Shown here piece after piece: positions 8,255-17,536 of a DNA stretch of 64,000 bases. Location: the NCBI RefSeq assembly GCF_000423125.1, contig NZ_AUHJ01000013.1:1-64000 (forward strand), written 5' to 3'. This DNA is from Haliea salexigens DSM 19537. GTDB lineage: Bacteria; Pseudomonadota; Gammaproteobacteria; Pseudomonadales; Halieaceae. The translations under genes and the position numbers were made by a program. Every line of letters begins with the position of its first letter. The stretch's first letter is position 1. Under the pieces are notes generated by a model. That model saw nothing but the letters and a program-made list of their open reading frames with translations. It was not told the DNA's origin and did no database searches.

Positions 8255-9301
8255 TCAGAGGCTTGCCAGCAACCGGGCGACCGGTGCGGCAAGGCCGATT
8301 TCAAGGGGTTTTTTCACGTTATACCAGAGCTGGTCACTGGCTTCCATGACGGCCTCGGGTTGTAGTGCCAGCTGTACGTGCAGGGGCTGAATATCCAGAT
8401 GGTAATGGCTGAAGGTGTGACGAAAGGGCGGTCCCGGCAGTGTTGCTGAGGGCTCGCGGCCGAGCCGGTCACGGCACCACGGGGCGGCGGCCTCAACCGA
8501 GTCCAGTTCAGGAAAGCACCACAGCCCTCCCCAAATGCCGCTCGCCGGGCGCTGTTGCAGGAGCACGTGGCCTTGTCGGTCACGCAGGATCAGAAATACG
8601 GTCGAGCGAACCGGCAACACCTTGCGCGGCTTCTTGCCCGGGAACTCGCCCTCAAGGCCTTGCGCATGCGCGCTGCAGCTAGCCTGCAACGGGCACTCCG
8701 CACAGCGGGGCCGGCTACGTGTGCACAGGGTGGCCCCGAGGTCCATCATGGCCTGTGTGTAGTCGGCCACGCGCTGCTGTGGCGTGTGCTGCTCGGCGAA
8801 GTCCCACAACTGGCGGTGCACGGCCGTTTGCCCGGGCCAACCGGCAACCGCGTGAAAGCGCGCCAGTACGCGCTTTACATTGCCATCCAGAATGGACGCC
8901 CGCTGCGCGAAGGCAATGGCGAGGATCGCGCCGGCGGTGGAGCGGCCGATGCCGGGCAGGCTCTGCAGCCCCTCCAGGTCGCGTGGAAAGTTGCCGGCGT
9001 GCTCGCTGCACACCTCCTGTGCCGCGCGGTGCAGGTTGCGCGCCCGCGCGTAGTACCCCAGCCCGGTCCACAGGTGGAGAACTTCGTCGATGGGTGCTGC
9101 TGCCAACGCCTGCACATCGGGGAAGCGCTGCATGAAACGCCCAAAGTACGGAATAACCGTGCGCACCTGGGTTTGCTGCAGCATGATTTCCGACACCCAA
9201 ACCCGGTAGGGGCTGGTATCGTACTGCCAGGGCAGATCCTTGCGGCCGTGCTGGTCAAACCAGGTGAGCACGCGCCCGGCGAATGAAGGTGGTGTAGGCA
9301 T
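8255..9301 (-). CDS. mutY: A/G-specific adenine DNA glycosylase MutY
   Basis: 348 aa from the ATG at 9301; an upstream in-frame ATG at 9331 adds ten poorly conserved residues. It has a helix-hairpin-helix [12 protein letters not shown], the catalytic Asp region [13 protein letters not shown], and a [4Fe-4S] loop with spacing C-x6-C-x2-C-x5-C ([17 protein letters not shown]). The C-terminal NUDIX-like 8-oxoG recognition domain starts around residue 235. It removes adenine opposite 8-oxoguanine. It is probably co-transcribed with yggX. Confidence 0.97.
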   Translation of the reverse strand: MPTPPSFAGRVLTWFDQHGRKDLPWQYDTSPYRVWVSEIMLQQTQVRTVIPYFGRFMQRFPDVQALAAAPIDEVLHLWTGLGYYARARNLHRAAQEVCSEHAGNFPRDLEGLQSLPGIGRSTAGAILAIAFAQRASILDGNVKRVLARFHAVAGWPGQTAVHRQLWDFAEQHTPQQRVADYTQAMMDLGATLCTRSRPRCAECPLQASCSAHAQGLEGEFPGKKPRKVLPVRSTVFLILRDRQGHVLLQQRPASGIWGGLWCFPELDSVEAAAPWCRDRLGREPSATLPGPPFRHTFSHYHLDIQPLHVQLALQPEAVMEASDQLWYNVKKPLEIGLAAPVARLLASL

Positions 9302-9414
9302 TGGCGTAGTGTACTGCAGTTCTGCTGCCACAAAGCGTTATCACCCCGGAGAGGGCCGAATCGATTCCCGTTGCGTAAGTTGGACATGAAGAAAGCAGAA
9401 ATGGATTGCAGACG

Positions 9415-10281
9415 ATGAAGTTGCTGGTTGCCACGGTGGTCGCTGCGGCGTCACTCACGGTGGCGGGCTGTGGCGTGGTGCTGGGGCAGAAACAGCCCGC
9501 CGCCGCGATAAACACAGTCATCTACACACCGTCGGACTGGCCGGAGCCGTTGCAGGCCGACGTTTACCGGCCTCAGGGCACAGGCCCCTTCCCCGGGATG
9601 CTGCTGGTACACGGCGGCGGTTGGGAGCGGCGCAGCCGCGATGACATGACGCGCCTGGCGCGCTACTACGTGGGCAAAGGGTATGTGGTGCTGAACGCCA
9701 GCTACCGTTTTGCCCCCGAGGCAAAATACCCCGCCCAGGTTTACGACCTGCAGCAGGCCATGCACTGGCTGCACCGCGAGGCGCCGGAACTGCAGCTGGA
9801 TACACAGCGTATCGCCGCATTTGGCTACTCGGCAGGTGCCCACCTGCTGAGCCTGATGGCACTGGCGGCAGGCACCGGGGACGACCTGGACAGGCCCTGG
9901 GGCGGTGCGCAGACGCGCCCGGCTGTAGTGATCGCCGGCGGTTCCCCCATGGATTTGCGCAAGTACCCCGGGGGCAACCTGGTGCCCCAATTCCTGGGTG
10001 GGCGCATCACGGAAATTCCTGAAACCTTTGTCGCCGCCTCTCCGGTGACGCGGGTGCACGCGGGTGCGCCACCCTTCTACCTGTTCCACGGCGGCGCCGA
10101 TACTCTCGTGACCATCGACCACGCCGAAGAGTTTGCCAGCGCTCTGCAAGCCCACGATGTGCCGGTGGATCTGAAGCGATTGCCGGCCCGCGGTCACATT
10201 CTCACCTTCCTGACCGTGGGCAGCGCGCTGCCCGCCGCCGACGCGTTCCTGCAGCGTTACCTGCAGGATCCGGCGGGGTAG
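9415..10281 (+). CDS. Lipoprotein alpha/beta hydrolase (esterase/acylhydrolase-like)
   Basis: 288 aa from the ATG at 9415; a TTG three codons upstream is possible. A lipoprotein signal ends in the lipobox VAGC. The hydrolase core has the oxyanion motif HGGGW, the nucleophile elbow GYSAG, and a late Asp/His pair (GGADTLVTIDHAEEFA, RGHILTFL). It resembles BD-FAE/Aes-type carboxylesterases, and the substrate is unknown. It is divergent from mutY, so 9302-9414 must hold both promoters. Confidence 0.82.
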   Translation: MKLLVATVVAAASLTVAGCGVVLGQKQPAAAINTVIYTPSDWPEPLQADVYRPQGTGPFPGMLLVHGGGWERRSRDDMTRLARYYVGKGYVVLNASYRFAPEAKYPAQVYDLQQAMHWLHREAPELQLDTQRIAAFGYSAGAHLLSLMALAAGTGDDLDRPWGGAQTRPAVVIAGGSPMDLRKYPGGNLVPQFLGGRITEIPETFVAASPVTRVHAGAPPFYLFHGGADTLVTIDHAEEFASALQAHDVPVDLKRLPARGHILTFLTVGSALPAADAFLQRYLQDPAG

Positions 10282-10318
10282 CACGCGCGACGTTGCAGGC
10301 CTCCGGGGCGCTGCACGC

Positions 10319-12481
10319 TCAGTCTGTGCCGCCCCGGCGCCACTGGTGGTAGCGCTGCAACCAGCGCAGGATACGCTCCGGTGCGTGGGCCTTCTTCCAC
10401 GCGCCGGCGGCGTATTTGTTGGCTTCGGCCAGCGTGGGGTAGGTGTGGATGGTGCCGAGGATCTTGTTCAATCCCAAGCCGTGACGCATGGCCAGCACGA
10501 ACTCCGCCAGCAGGTCGCCGCCCTGGGTGCCAACGATGGTGGCGCCCAGAATGCGGTCGCGCCCGGGCACGGTGAGCACTTTCACAAAGCCCCGGGTGGC
10601 GCTGTCGGCGATCGCGCGGTCCAGCTCGGCGAGCTCGAAGCGGGTAACCTCGTGGGGGATGCCGCGGTCGATGGCCTCCTGCTCACTCAGGCCCACGCGC
10701 GCCACCTCCGGATCGATGAAGGTGGTCCAGGGAATCACCGAATAGTCCACCTTGAAGCGCTTGAATTGCCCGAACAGCGCGTTGACGGCCGCGTACCAGG
10801 CCATGTGCGCTGCGGTGTGGGTGAACTGGTAAGGCCCGGCCACATCCCCCGCGGCATAGATATTGGGGTAGAGGGTTTCCAGATAATCGTTGGTGGTCAC
10901 GGTGCGGTTGGTGGGAATACCGAGCTCCTCCAGGCCGTAGCCTGTGAGCCGCGCCTGTCGGCCCACGCAGACCAAGAGCTGGTCGAAGGGTACGGCCAGC
11001 TCGGTGCCGGCGTGTTCCACGATCAGTCGCTTTTCGCCCCCGTGCTGTTCGCAGCGCAACGCGGTATGCCCGGTGAGCACCTGCACGCCGTCCGCCGCCA
11101 GCGCCTCGCGCGCTAACTCGGCTACTTCGAGGTCTTCCTTCGGCAGGATGCGCGGGCCGCGCTCCACCTGTGTGACCTCGGCACCGAGCCGGGCGAAGGC
11201 CTGGGCCAGTTCGGAGCCAATCGGTCCGCCCCCCAGCACCACCAGGCGTTGCGGTAAGGCGTCCAGCTCGGCGAAACGCTCCCAGAGAGTGTCGCTGGTG
11301 ACATATCCGGCGTCTTCCAGCCCGGGCAGGTCCGGCACCAGCGGCGCGGCACCGGCGGCAATCACGATCGAGCGGGTGGTCAGCCGCTGTGTGCCACCGT
11401 TGTTCAACGCGATGTCTACGGTCCAGGGGTCGACAATGCGGGCATAACCCTGCAGCACTTCCACGCCGAGGCCGGTGTAGCGCTCCACACTGTCGTGGGG
11501 CTCGATGGCGGCGATGATACGGTGGATACGTGCCATGATGGCGGGAAAGCTGAACTGCGGCTGAACGGCGCTGAGTCCATAGTCGTCGGCGTGGCGCATC
11601 TGGTGCGCGACTTTGGCGCTCTTGATCAGTGCCTTGCTCGGTACACAGCCGTAGTTGAGGCAGTCACCTCCCATTTTGTGCGCTTCCACCAGGGTAACTT
11701 TCGCCTTCACTGCCGCCGCGATGTAGGCGGACACCAGGCCGCCGGCGCCTGCCCCAATCACGACCAGGTTGCGGTCGAAGCGCGCCGGCCGCTGCCAGCG
11801 ACGGTATACGCGGCGGCGCTGTATGGTGCCCACCAACAGTTTGGCGACCCAGGGGAAGAGGCCGAGTAACACGAATGACAGCAGCAACTGCGGCGAGAGA
11901 ATGTCGCCGATACGCTCAATGCCGGCGAGTTGCGTGCCGGCGTTCACGTACACCGCAGTGCCCGCCAGCATGCCCACCTGACTGACCCAGTAGAACGTCC
12001 AGGTGCGCAGGCGGGTAAGGCCCATCACCAAGTTGATAATGAAAAAGGGGAAAACGGGCACCAGGCGCAGGGTGAACAGGTAAAACGCGCCATCGCGCTC
12101 AATGCCGCGGTCAATGGCACGCAGGCGCTCGCCGAAGCGTTGCTGCACGCTGTCGCGCAGCAGGAAGCGGGCAACCAGGAACGCCAGGGTGGCGCCGATA
12201 CTGGACGCGAAGGACACCAGCAGCAGGCCGAAACCCAGACCGAACAGCGCGCCGCCGGCCAGCGTCATGATGGCAGCACCCGGCAGCGAGAGCGCCGTGA
12301 CAACGACGTAAATGGCGAAATAGGCCGCCGGCACCGCCACCGGGTGTGCCGCCAGCAGGTCGGCAAACCGGGCCTGGCTGTCTTTCAACTGGTCGAGGGT
12401 CAGGTAGCTGTGCAGGCCAAGGGCAAAAAACGCCAGCACGAGGCCCAGCAGGGCCAGCACAATCAAGAGCTTTCGGTTCAC
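10319..12481 (-). CDS. Fusion protein: TVP38/TMEM64 membrane domain + FAD-dependent disulfide oxidoreductase
   Basis: 720 aa from GTG at 12481, which has AAGGA 8 bases upstream; another in-frame GTG lies at 12514. Residues 1 to about 225 form a VTT/TVP38 domain with the reentrant-loop region LSLPGAAIMTLAGGALFG. From about 235 a mercuric-reductase/lipoamide-dehydrogenase-like enzyme follows: dinucleotide fold VIGAGAGGLVSAYIAA, redox disulfide GGDCLNYGCVPSKA, second fold VLGGGPIGSELAQAF, FAD site YAAGDVAGPYQFTH and dimer-interface HTYPTLAEANKYAAG. This domain pair is known in proteobacteria, but its reaction is not established. It lies 49 bases after the ArsS-like gene on the same strand, so a link to arsenic or other thiol-reactive compounds is inferred. 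Confidence 0.88.
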   Translation of the reverse strand: MNRKLLIVLALLGLVLAFFALGLHSYLTLDQLKDSQARFADLLAAHPVAVPAAYFAIYVVVTALSLPGAAIMTLAGGALFGLGFGLLLVSFASSIGATLAFLVARFLLRDSVQQRFGERLRAIDRGIERDGAFYLFTLRLVPVFPFFIINLVMGLTRLRTWTFYWVSQVGMLAGTAVYVNAGTQLAGIERIGDILSPQLLLSFVLLGLFPWVAKLLVGTIQRRRVYRRWQRPARFDRNLVVIGAGAGGLVSAYIAAAVKAKVTLVEAHKMGGDCLNYGCVPSKALIKSAKVAHQMRHADDYGLSAVQPQFSFPAIMARIHRIIAAIEPHDSVERYTGLGVEVLQGYARIVDPWTVDIALNNGGTQRLTTRSIVIAAGAAPLVPDLPGLEDAGYVTSDTLWERFAELDALPQRLVVLGGGPIGSELAQAFARLGAEVTQVERGPRILPKEDLEVAELAREALAADGVQVLTGHTALRCEQHGGEKRLIVEHAGTELAVPFDQLLVCVGRQARLTGYGLEELGIPTNRTVTTNDYLETLYPNIYAAGDVAGPYQFTHTAAHMAWYAAVNALFGQFKRFKVDYSVIPWTTFIDPEVARVGLSEQEAIDRGIPHEVTRFELAELDRAIADSATRGFVKVLTVPGRDRILGATIVGTQGGDLLAEFVLAMRHGLGLNKILGTIHTYPTLAEANKYAAGAWKKAHAPERILRWLQRYHQWRRGGTD

Positions 12482-12530
12482 CGTTGTTATCCTTGGGGGA
12501 GCCTCCGAGGGCACCCGGTTGTGGTGTAAC

Positions 12531-13490
12531 TCAGTTCAGCGCGCCGCCGCAGCTGCTGCCCTGGCCAGCGGTGCAGCCATAGCAATGGTCGGCGGTGCGT
12601 ATCTCTGCGCCGTGCACATCCTCGACCAGCAGGCTGTGCAGCTCGGGTCGGCTGCCCTGCCCGGGCAGAGGCAGCTCCAATTGCTGGTTGAAGTCGCAAT
12701 CGTACAGATAGCCCTGCCAGTCCACGCTCACCAGCGAGCGACACATCACGCCATCCAGGTTGCCCGGCTGGTAGGCATCCTTCAGCAACTGCATGTAGCT
12801 CGCGAATTGTCCTTTGGAAATCAGCGTGCTGCCAAAGCGCTTTATGGGCATGTTGGCCAGCGTGAACAGCGCGTTGAATTCGATACCGAAATGCGCGCGC
12901 AGTTCCCGCTTGTAGTCCGCCTCCAGCGCCTGCTGACTGGGGGGCAGGCTGGGCCCCAGCGGGTTGTACACCAGATTCAGCGCGAGGCCGCTGCCGGGCT
13001 GGCCGTAACCCAGGGCGTTCAGCGCCTGCAGGGCGGCAATGCTCTTGTCGAACACACCGTTGCCGCGTTGCTGGTCAACGTTGGCCGGCGAATAGCAGGG
13101 CATGGAGGCCACGATGTCGACCCGGTGCTCTGCCAGGAAAGCGGCCATACTCTCGTACCCCGGCTCGCGCAGGATAGTGAGGTTGCAGCGGTCCATCACT
13201 TTCACGCCCTGGGCGGTGGCTGCGCCTACCAGGTCACGAAAACGTGGGTGCATTTCCGGTGCGCCGCCGGTGAGGTCCAGCAGCGAGATGTCGCGTGCTT
13301 GCAATACCCGTGGAATGAGGTCGATAAGGTCGTCGCTCATCATCTCGGTGCGTGTGGGCCCGGCGTTGACGTGGCAGTGCACGCAGCTCTGGTTGCACAG
13401 GTAGCCCAGGTTGACCTGCAGGGTCTGCAGGTCGCCGCGCCTGATAGCGGGGAAATCGGTGGCTTCCAGCAGGGGTAGAGTGGCGTGCAT
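12531..13490 (-). CDS. arsS: Arsenosugar biosynthesis radical SAM protein ArsS-like
   Basis: 319 aa. The radical SAM cluster CNQSCVHCHV lies near residues 31-40 (C-x3-C-x2-C), followed by the SAM-binding DLTGGAPEMHPRF. The C-terminal half is DUF3641, with CYSPANVDQQRG, MCRSLVSVDWQGYLYDCDFN and the terminal Cys cluster CYGCTAGQGSSCGG. This architecture defines ArsS, which transfers a 5'-deoxyadenosyl group to dimethylarsenite in arsenosugar synthesis, although many homologues are assigned only by similarity. No ArsM methyltransferase is present in the window. It is first of a two-gene unit with the TVP38-oxidoreductase fusion. The 276-bp gap to hisB holds the hisB promoter and nothing else I recognise. 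Confidence 0.88.
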   Translation of the reverse strand: MHATLPLLEATDFPAIRRGDLQTLQVNLGYLCNQSCVHCHVNAGPTRTEMMSDDLIDLIPRVLQARDISLLDLTGGAPEMHPRFRDLVGAATAQGVKVMDRCNLTILREPGYESMAAFLAEHRVDIVASMPCYSPANVDQQRGNGVFDKSIAALQALNALGYGQPGSGLALNLVYNPLGPSLPPSQQALEADYKRELRAHFGIEFNALFTLANMPIKRFGSTLISKGQFASYMQLLKDAYQPGNLDGVMCRSLVSVDWQGYLYDCDFNQQLELPLPGQGSRPELHSLLVEDVHGAEIRTADHCYGCTAGQGSSCGGALN

Positions 13491-13678
13491 GAGCGTTCTG
13501 TCCTTTGCGGCAGTGCCCCGTGGGGTTGCGCCTGCCGTGTTTGAATGCGGTGGGTGTTACGTTGTTACGTTGCCGGGCGCGCTGCAGTTTAGCAGCTGGC
13601 GGCGAGGTTTGGCGGTTGTTCGCTGTAGATGCCAGCGGTGCGTGTGCCCGTGGCGGATAGACCGCGGTAGATAGAACG

Positions 13679-13707
13679 GTGAATTCGCCCCGGCTTTCTT
13701 CTATAAT
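13679..13707 (+). promoter_or_regulatory. Putative sigma-70 promoter of the his cluster
   Basis: A perfect -10 hexamer TATAAT lies at 13702-13707, 59 bp before the hisB start. The hexamer 17 bp upstream (GTGAAT, 13679-13684) matches the -35 consensus at only three positions, so the assignment rests on the -10. No attenuator-like His-rich leader was seen. Confidence 0.5.
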
Positions 13708-13766
13708 GGCGCGCTTTTCCGGGCACGCCCCGGTCCCATCCGCCCGTGCAGGTTCTGGAGAACAGC

Positions 13767-14360
13767 ATGTCTGAGCGCAAGGCGAGTGTAACTCGCAACA
13801 CGCTGGAAACGCAGATCACCGCGACGGTGAATCTCGACGGTTCCGGCCAGGCGAAATTCGACACCGGCATACCCTTCCTTGAGCACATGCTGGACCAGAT
13901 CGCACGTCACGGCCTGATCGACCTGGACATCCATGCCAAGGGTGACCTGCACATCGATGACCACCACACGGTGGAGGACATTGGTATCACCGTCGGCCAG
14001 GCGTTTACCAAAGCGGTGGGCGACAAGAAAGGCATTGTGCGCTACGGCCACAGCTACGTGCCGCTGGATGAAGCGCTGTCCCGTGTTGTGGTGGACTTCT
14101 CGGGTCGGCCCGGGCTGGTGTATCACATCCCGTTCACCCGCGCGTCCGTGGGCGGTTTCGATGTGGACCTGTTTCAGGAATTCTTCCACGGCTTCGTCAA
14201 TCACGCCCAGGTGACGCTGCATATCGACAACCTGCGCGGCGACAACACGCACCACCAGATCGAAACGGTGTTCAAGGCCTTTGGCCGCGCACTGCGTATG
14301 GCGCTGTCGGCAGACCCTGCCATGGCTGGCATGATGCCCTCCACCAAGGGTGTGCTGTAA
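13767..14360 (+). CDS. hisB: Imidazoleglycerol-phosphate dehydratase HisB
   Basis: 197 aa from the ATG at 13767, with GGAG 6 bases upstream; this is preferred over the GTG at 13746. It has both Mn-binding signatures, [16 protein letters not shown] and [19 protein letters not shown], and [13 protein letters not shown]. It is the monofunctional type without the phosphatase domain of the E. coli protein. It catalyses the sixth step of histidine synthesis and is first gene of hisBHAF. Confidence 0.98.
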   Translation: MSERKASVTRNTLETQITATVNLDGSGQAKFDTGIPFLEHMLDQIARHGLIDLDIHAKGDLHIDDHHTVEDIGITVGQAFTKAVGDKKGIVRYGHSYVPLDEALSRVVVDFSGRPGLVYHIPFTRASVGGFDVDLFQEFFHGFVNHAQVTLHIDNLRGDNTHHQIETVFKAFGRALRMALSADPAMAGMMPSTKGVL

Positions 14361-14365
14361 CACCC

Positions 14366-15016
14366 GTGAGCGGTTCAGTGGCAGTGATCGACTACGGTAT
14401 GGGCAACCTGCATTCGGTGGCCAGTGCGCTGGCGCATGTGGGCGCCGAGCGGGTGGTGGTGACCCACGATGTGGAGCAGATTCGCGCGGCGGATCGCGTG
14501 GTGTTTCCGGGCGTCGGCGCCATTCGTGATTGCATGGCAGAGATACGTCGCCTGCGCTGTGACGAACTGTTGCAGGTAGCGCTTACCGAGCAACACAAGC
14601 CCGTGCTGGCCATTTGCGTGGGTATGCAGGCGCTGATGAGCCACTCGGAAGAAAACGGCGGTGTGGACTGCCTGAACGTGATCCCCGGCACGGTGCGCCA
14701 TTTCGGCCACCCCCTGCACGACGCCGACGGGCAGCGCCTGAAAGTGCCGCACATGGGCTGGAGTGAGGTTCGCAAGGTAAGTGAGCACCCACTCTGGAAT
14801 GGCATCCCGGATGCCACCCGCTTTTATTTCGTGCACAGTTACTACGTTACCGCCGGCGACCGTTCGCTGCTTGCCGGCAGCGTCGACTACGGCGTGTGTG
14901 CCGACGCCGCACTGGCCCGCGACAACCTCTTCGCCACCCAGTTTCACCCGGAGAAGAGCCACACCGCCGGGCTGCAACTGCTGCGCAATTTCATCAACTG
15001 GACTCCCGCATGCTGA
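14366..15016 (+). CDS. hisH: Imidazole glycerol phosphate synthase glutaminase subunit HisH
   Basis: 216 aa, GTG start 5 bases after hisB. It is a class I glutamine amidotransferase with an N-terminal [14 protein letters not shown], the oxyanion PGVGA, the nucleophile Cys in [10 protein letters not shown], and the His/Glu pair in FHPEKSH. It feeds ammonia to HisF. Its end overlaps hisA by 7 bases. Confidence 0.98.
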   Translation: MSGSVAVIDYGMGNLHSVASALAHVGAERVVVTHDVEQIRAADRVVFPGVGAIRDCMAEIRRLRCDELLQVALTEQHKPVLAICVGMQALMSHSEENGGVDCLNVIPGTVRHFGHPLHDADGQRLKVPHMGWSEVRKVSEHPLWNGIPDATRFYFVHSYYVTAGDRSLLAGSVDYGVCADAALARDNLFATQFHPEKSHTAGLQLLRNFINWTPAC

Positions 15017-15744
15017 TTATCCCCGCTATCGACCTCAAGGACGGCCAGTGCGTGCGCCTGCGCCAGGGCCTGATGGAGGACAGCACGGTGTTCTCCGATG
15101 ACCCGGTTGCCGTCGCTCGGCGCTGGGTAGACGCCGGCTGCCGGCGCCTGCACCTGGTGGACCTGAACGGCGCGTTTGCCGGCGAGCCGGTGAATGGCGA
15201 GGTGGTTACCGCAATCGCGGCGGCCTACCCCGGCCTGCCGATCCAGATCGGCGGCGGTATTCGCAGCCTGGACACCATCGAACACTACGTGCGTGCCGGC
15301 GTGGACTACGTGATTATCGGTACCAAAGCGGTGAAGGAGCCGGCCTTCGTTGCCGAGGCCTGCCGCGCCTTTCCCGGCAAGGTGATCGTGGGCCTGGACG
15401 CAAAAGAGGGCCTGGTGGCAACGGACGGCTGGGCGGAAGTGTCCACGGTGCTGGCAACAGACCTCGCCCGGCAGTTTGAAGCGGATGGTGTGTCCGCCAT
15501 CGTCTACACCGATATCGCCCGCGACGGCATGATGCAGGGTGTGAACGTGGAAGCGACGCTGGGCATGGCCCGGGCGTCCAGTATTCCGGTCATCGCCTCT
15601 GGCGGCATCACCAATATGGACGACATTCGCGCCCTGCGGGCCGTGGCCCATGAAGGCATCTGCGGCGCCATTACCGGTCGCGCCATTTACGAGGGTACGC
15701 TGGACGTGGCTGAAGCCCAGCGCCTGTGTGACACGGCGGGCTGA
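15010..15744 (+). CDS. hisA: ProFAR isomerase HisA
   Basis: 244 aa TIM barrel. The start [17 protein letters not shown] lies inside the last codons of hisH. The first catalytic Asp is in PAIDLKDG and the second in [10 protein letters not shown]; phosphate loops IQIGGGIRS and VIASGGITN are present. It isomerises ProFAR to PRFAR in histidine synthesis. Longer in-frame starts upstream overlap hisH and lack similarity to the family. Confidence 0.98.
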   Translation: MLIIPAIDLKDGQCVRLRQGLMEDSTVFSDDPVAVARRWVDAGCRRLHLVDLNGAFAGEPVNGEVVTAIAAAYPGLPIQIGGGIRSLDTIEHYVRAGVDYVIIGTKAVKEPAFVAEACRAFPGKVIVGLDAKEGLVATDGWAEVSTVLATDLARQFEADGVSAIVYTDIARDGMMQGVNVEATLGMARASSIPVIASGGITNMDDIRALRAVAHEGICGAITGRAIYEGTLDVAEAQRLCDTAG

Positions 15745-15747
15745 CGC

Positions 15748-16521
15748 GTGGGCCTGGCCAAACGCATCATCCCCTGCCTCGATGTCGACAACGGACGCGT
15801 GGTCAAGGGTGTCAATTTCGTGGGGATCCGCGACGCGGGTGACCCGGTGGAAATCGCCCGCCGCTACAACGAGCAGGGCGCCGATGAAATCACCTTTCTC
15901 GACATCACCGCCAGCCACGAGGGCCGCGAGACCACGGTACACACGGTAGAGCAGATTGCCGAACAGGTGTTCATCCCGCTTACGGTGGGCGGCGGCATTC
16001 GCTCGGTCGACGACATCCGCACCATGCTCAATGCGGGGGCGGACAAGGTCAGCATCAACACTGCCGCTATTCACAACCCGGAGCTGGTGCGGCAGGCATC
16101 GCAGCGTTTCGGGGCACAGTGCATTGTGGTGGCCATCGACGCCAAGCGCGTGGCCGATGTGGACGGCCAGCCGCGCTGGGAAATCTTCACCCACGGCGGG
16201 CGCAAACCCACCGGAATCGATGCGGTGGCCTGGGCGGTGAAAATGGCGGAGCTGGGGGCGGGGGAAATCCTGCTTACCAGCATGGACCGCGACGGTACCA
16301 AGAACGGCTTTGAGCTGGGTGTGACGCGGGCCATTACCGATGCCGTGGATATTCCGGTGATCGCCTCCGGTGGCGTTGGCAACCTGCAGCACCTGGTGGA
16401 CGGCATTCTGCTCGGCGGCGCCGATGCGGTGCTGGCGGCGAGCATTTTCCACTTTGCGGAATACACCGTGCCCGAGGCCAAGGCCTATATGGCAGAACGG
16501 GGCATTGAAGTCCGCCGCTAG
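15748..16521 (+). CDS. hisF: Imidazole glycerol phosphate synthase cyclase subunit HisF
   Basis: 257 aa with GTG start, three bases after the hisA stop. TIM barrel with [17 protein letters not shown] (catalytic Asp11 region), [23 protein letters not shown] (second Asp) and VIASGGVGN. It forms IGP and AICAR from PRFAR with ammonia delivered by HisH. It is last gene of the cluster; frdD converges 16 bases downstream and no clear terminator hairpin was seen between them. Confidence 0.98.
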   Translation: MGLAKRIIPCLDVDNGRVVKGVNFVGIRDAGDPVEIARRYNEQGADEITFLDITASHEGRETTVHTVEQIAEQVFIPLTVGGGIRSVDDIRTMLNAGADKVSINTAAIHNPELVRQASQRFGAQCIVVAIDAKRVADVDGQPRWEIFTHGGRKPTGIDAVAWAVKMAELGAGEILLTSMDRDGTKNGFELGVTRAITDAVDIPVIASGGVGNLQHLVDGILLGGADAVLAASIFHFAEYTVPEAKAYMAERGIEVRR

Positions 16522-16537
16522 CGACGGCCTGTTCCGG

Positions 16538-16882
16538 CTATAGCGTGAATAGCCAGAACGCACACAACGCGCTGAGCGCGGTTGCCCCGCCGTAGAAAAA
16601 TCCCCCCAGTAGCCAGCCTGGCCCGGTGATATGCAGGTCGTGCAGGCCGTGATACAGGCGATGTGCCGTGTGGTAGAGCGGCAGGGCAACCACGGCGAGC
16701 GCCGCGCAGGTGCCCAGTGGATGACGCAGGCCGGTGCTGAAGCTGACATAGAGGGCCTGCGGGTCCTGTGCCAGCGAGGGCAGCAACAGCGTGCTTACTA
16801 TCAATCCGGGACCAATAAGCGCCAGCAGCATGCCACCGGCACCGAACAGTGACCAGCTGATGGGTTCGTGAGAGCGCCGCAC
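16538..16882 (-). CDS. frdD: Fumarate reductase membrane anchor subunit D
   Basis: 114 aa from GTG 16882, chosen because GGGAGGA precedes it and because the family starts just before the conserved RRSHEPISWSLFGAGGM. It has three hydrophobic segments and the conserved HRLYHGLHDL helix start. FrdD and FrdC anchor the FrdAB catalytic dimer and bind menaquinone. It follows frdC with a 2-base gap. Unusually, the catalytic genes frdAB lie 3.6 kb upstream beyond an unrelated iron-uptake pair. Confidence 0.9.
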   Translation of the reverse strand: MRRSHEPISWSLFGAGGMLLALIGPGLIVSTLLLPSLAQDPQALYVSFSTGLRHPLGTCAALAVVALPLYHTAHRLYHGLHDLHITGPGWLLGGFFYGGATALSALCAFWLFTL

Positions 16883-16884
16883 GG

Positions 16885-17292
16885 CTAGTGTCCTCCCACG
16901 GGCCACAGCAGCCACAGTGTGGCGGCGATCAGGCCCAGGTTGCAGCCCAGTGCGCCGAGCTGGTGGGCACGCAGCACATGCCGTGGGGCAATGCTCAGGC
17001 GGTCGCTGTCAATGACCAGGATCTTTGGCACCAGCGCCACCCAGGTGACTGCGTGCAGCAGCGCCGCGGCCAGGGCGATGCCCTGCAGAACGAGCATCGC
17101 CGGCGTTTGTAGCCAGGCGAGCCAGGCGCTGAAGGCAACCGGCCCGCGCGCGAGCTGATAGATGCCGGCGAGCAGCAGCAGGGTGTAGAGCAACAGGGGC
17201 AGCGCGGTGGCTTCACGCAACATGTAGCGGCGGTAGGCCGGGTTATGCAGCCACCAGTCGCGTGGCTGGCGGGGTTGCCAGGGTTTGCGCAT
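16885..17292 (-). CDS. frdC: Fumarate reductase membrane anchor subunit C
   Basis: 135 aa with three transmembrane helices. Signature positions match E. coli FrdC: WWLHNPAYRRYMLREATALPLLLYTLLLLAGIY corresponds to the WW...YRFYMLREGTAVP region, and ALLHAVTWVALVPK to the conserved AALLHTKTWF. There is a 244-bp gap between its start and the PepSY gene upstream, enough for its own promoter, although none was obvious. Confidence 0.93.
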   Translation of the reverse strand: MRKPWQPRQPRDWWLHNPAYRRYMLREATALPLLLYTLLLLAGIYQLARGPVAFSAWLAWLQTPAMLVLQGIALAAALLHAVTWVALVPKILVIDSDRLSIAPRHVLRAHQLGALGCNLGLIAATLWLLWPVGGH

Positions 17293-17536
17293 TGCCTCTA
17301 CCTCGCACCAAGCGGATGGGTTGTACGCCGTGGTTGCTGTCCGACGCCTGTGCAGGCTGCCGCGGTAGTGTGCTCACGCACGCTGCCGGCAATGTGGGTG
17401 CCTTTGGTGTCGGCCAGTACAGGGACAGTAGCAGAGCCTGTGCTCCCCCGCATCTTCTTCATAGCCACTTCTTCACCGCGACTTTCTGCGTCATGCCATC
17501 GCTAATGGTGCGGAGGGATTGACTACTGATGTATTA

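Noticed and set aside
14944..16749. 601-codon minus-strand frame
   Set aside because: Antisense to hisA, hisF and part of frdD, and its composition (Gly/Ala/His-rich, no motifs) is that of a shadow frame.
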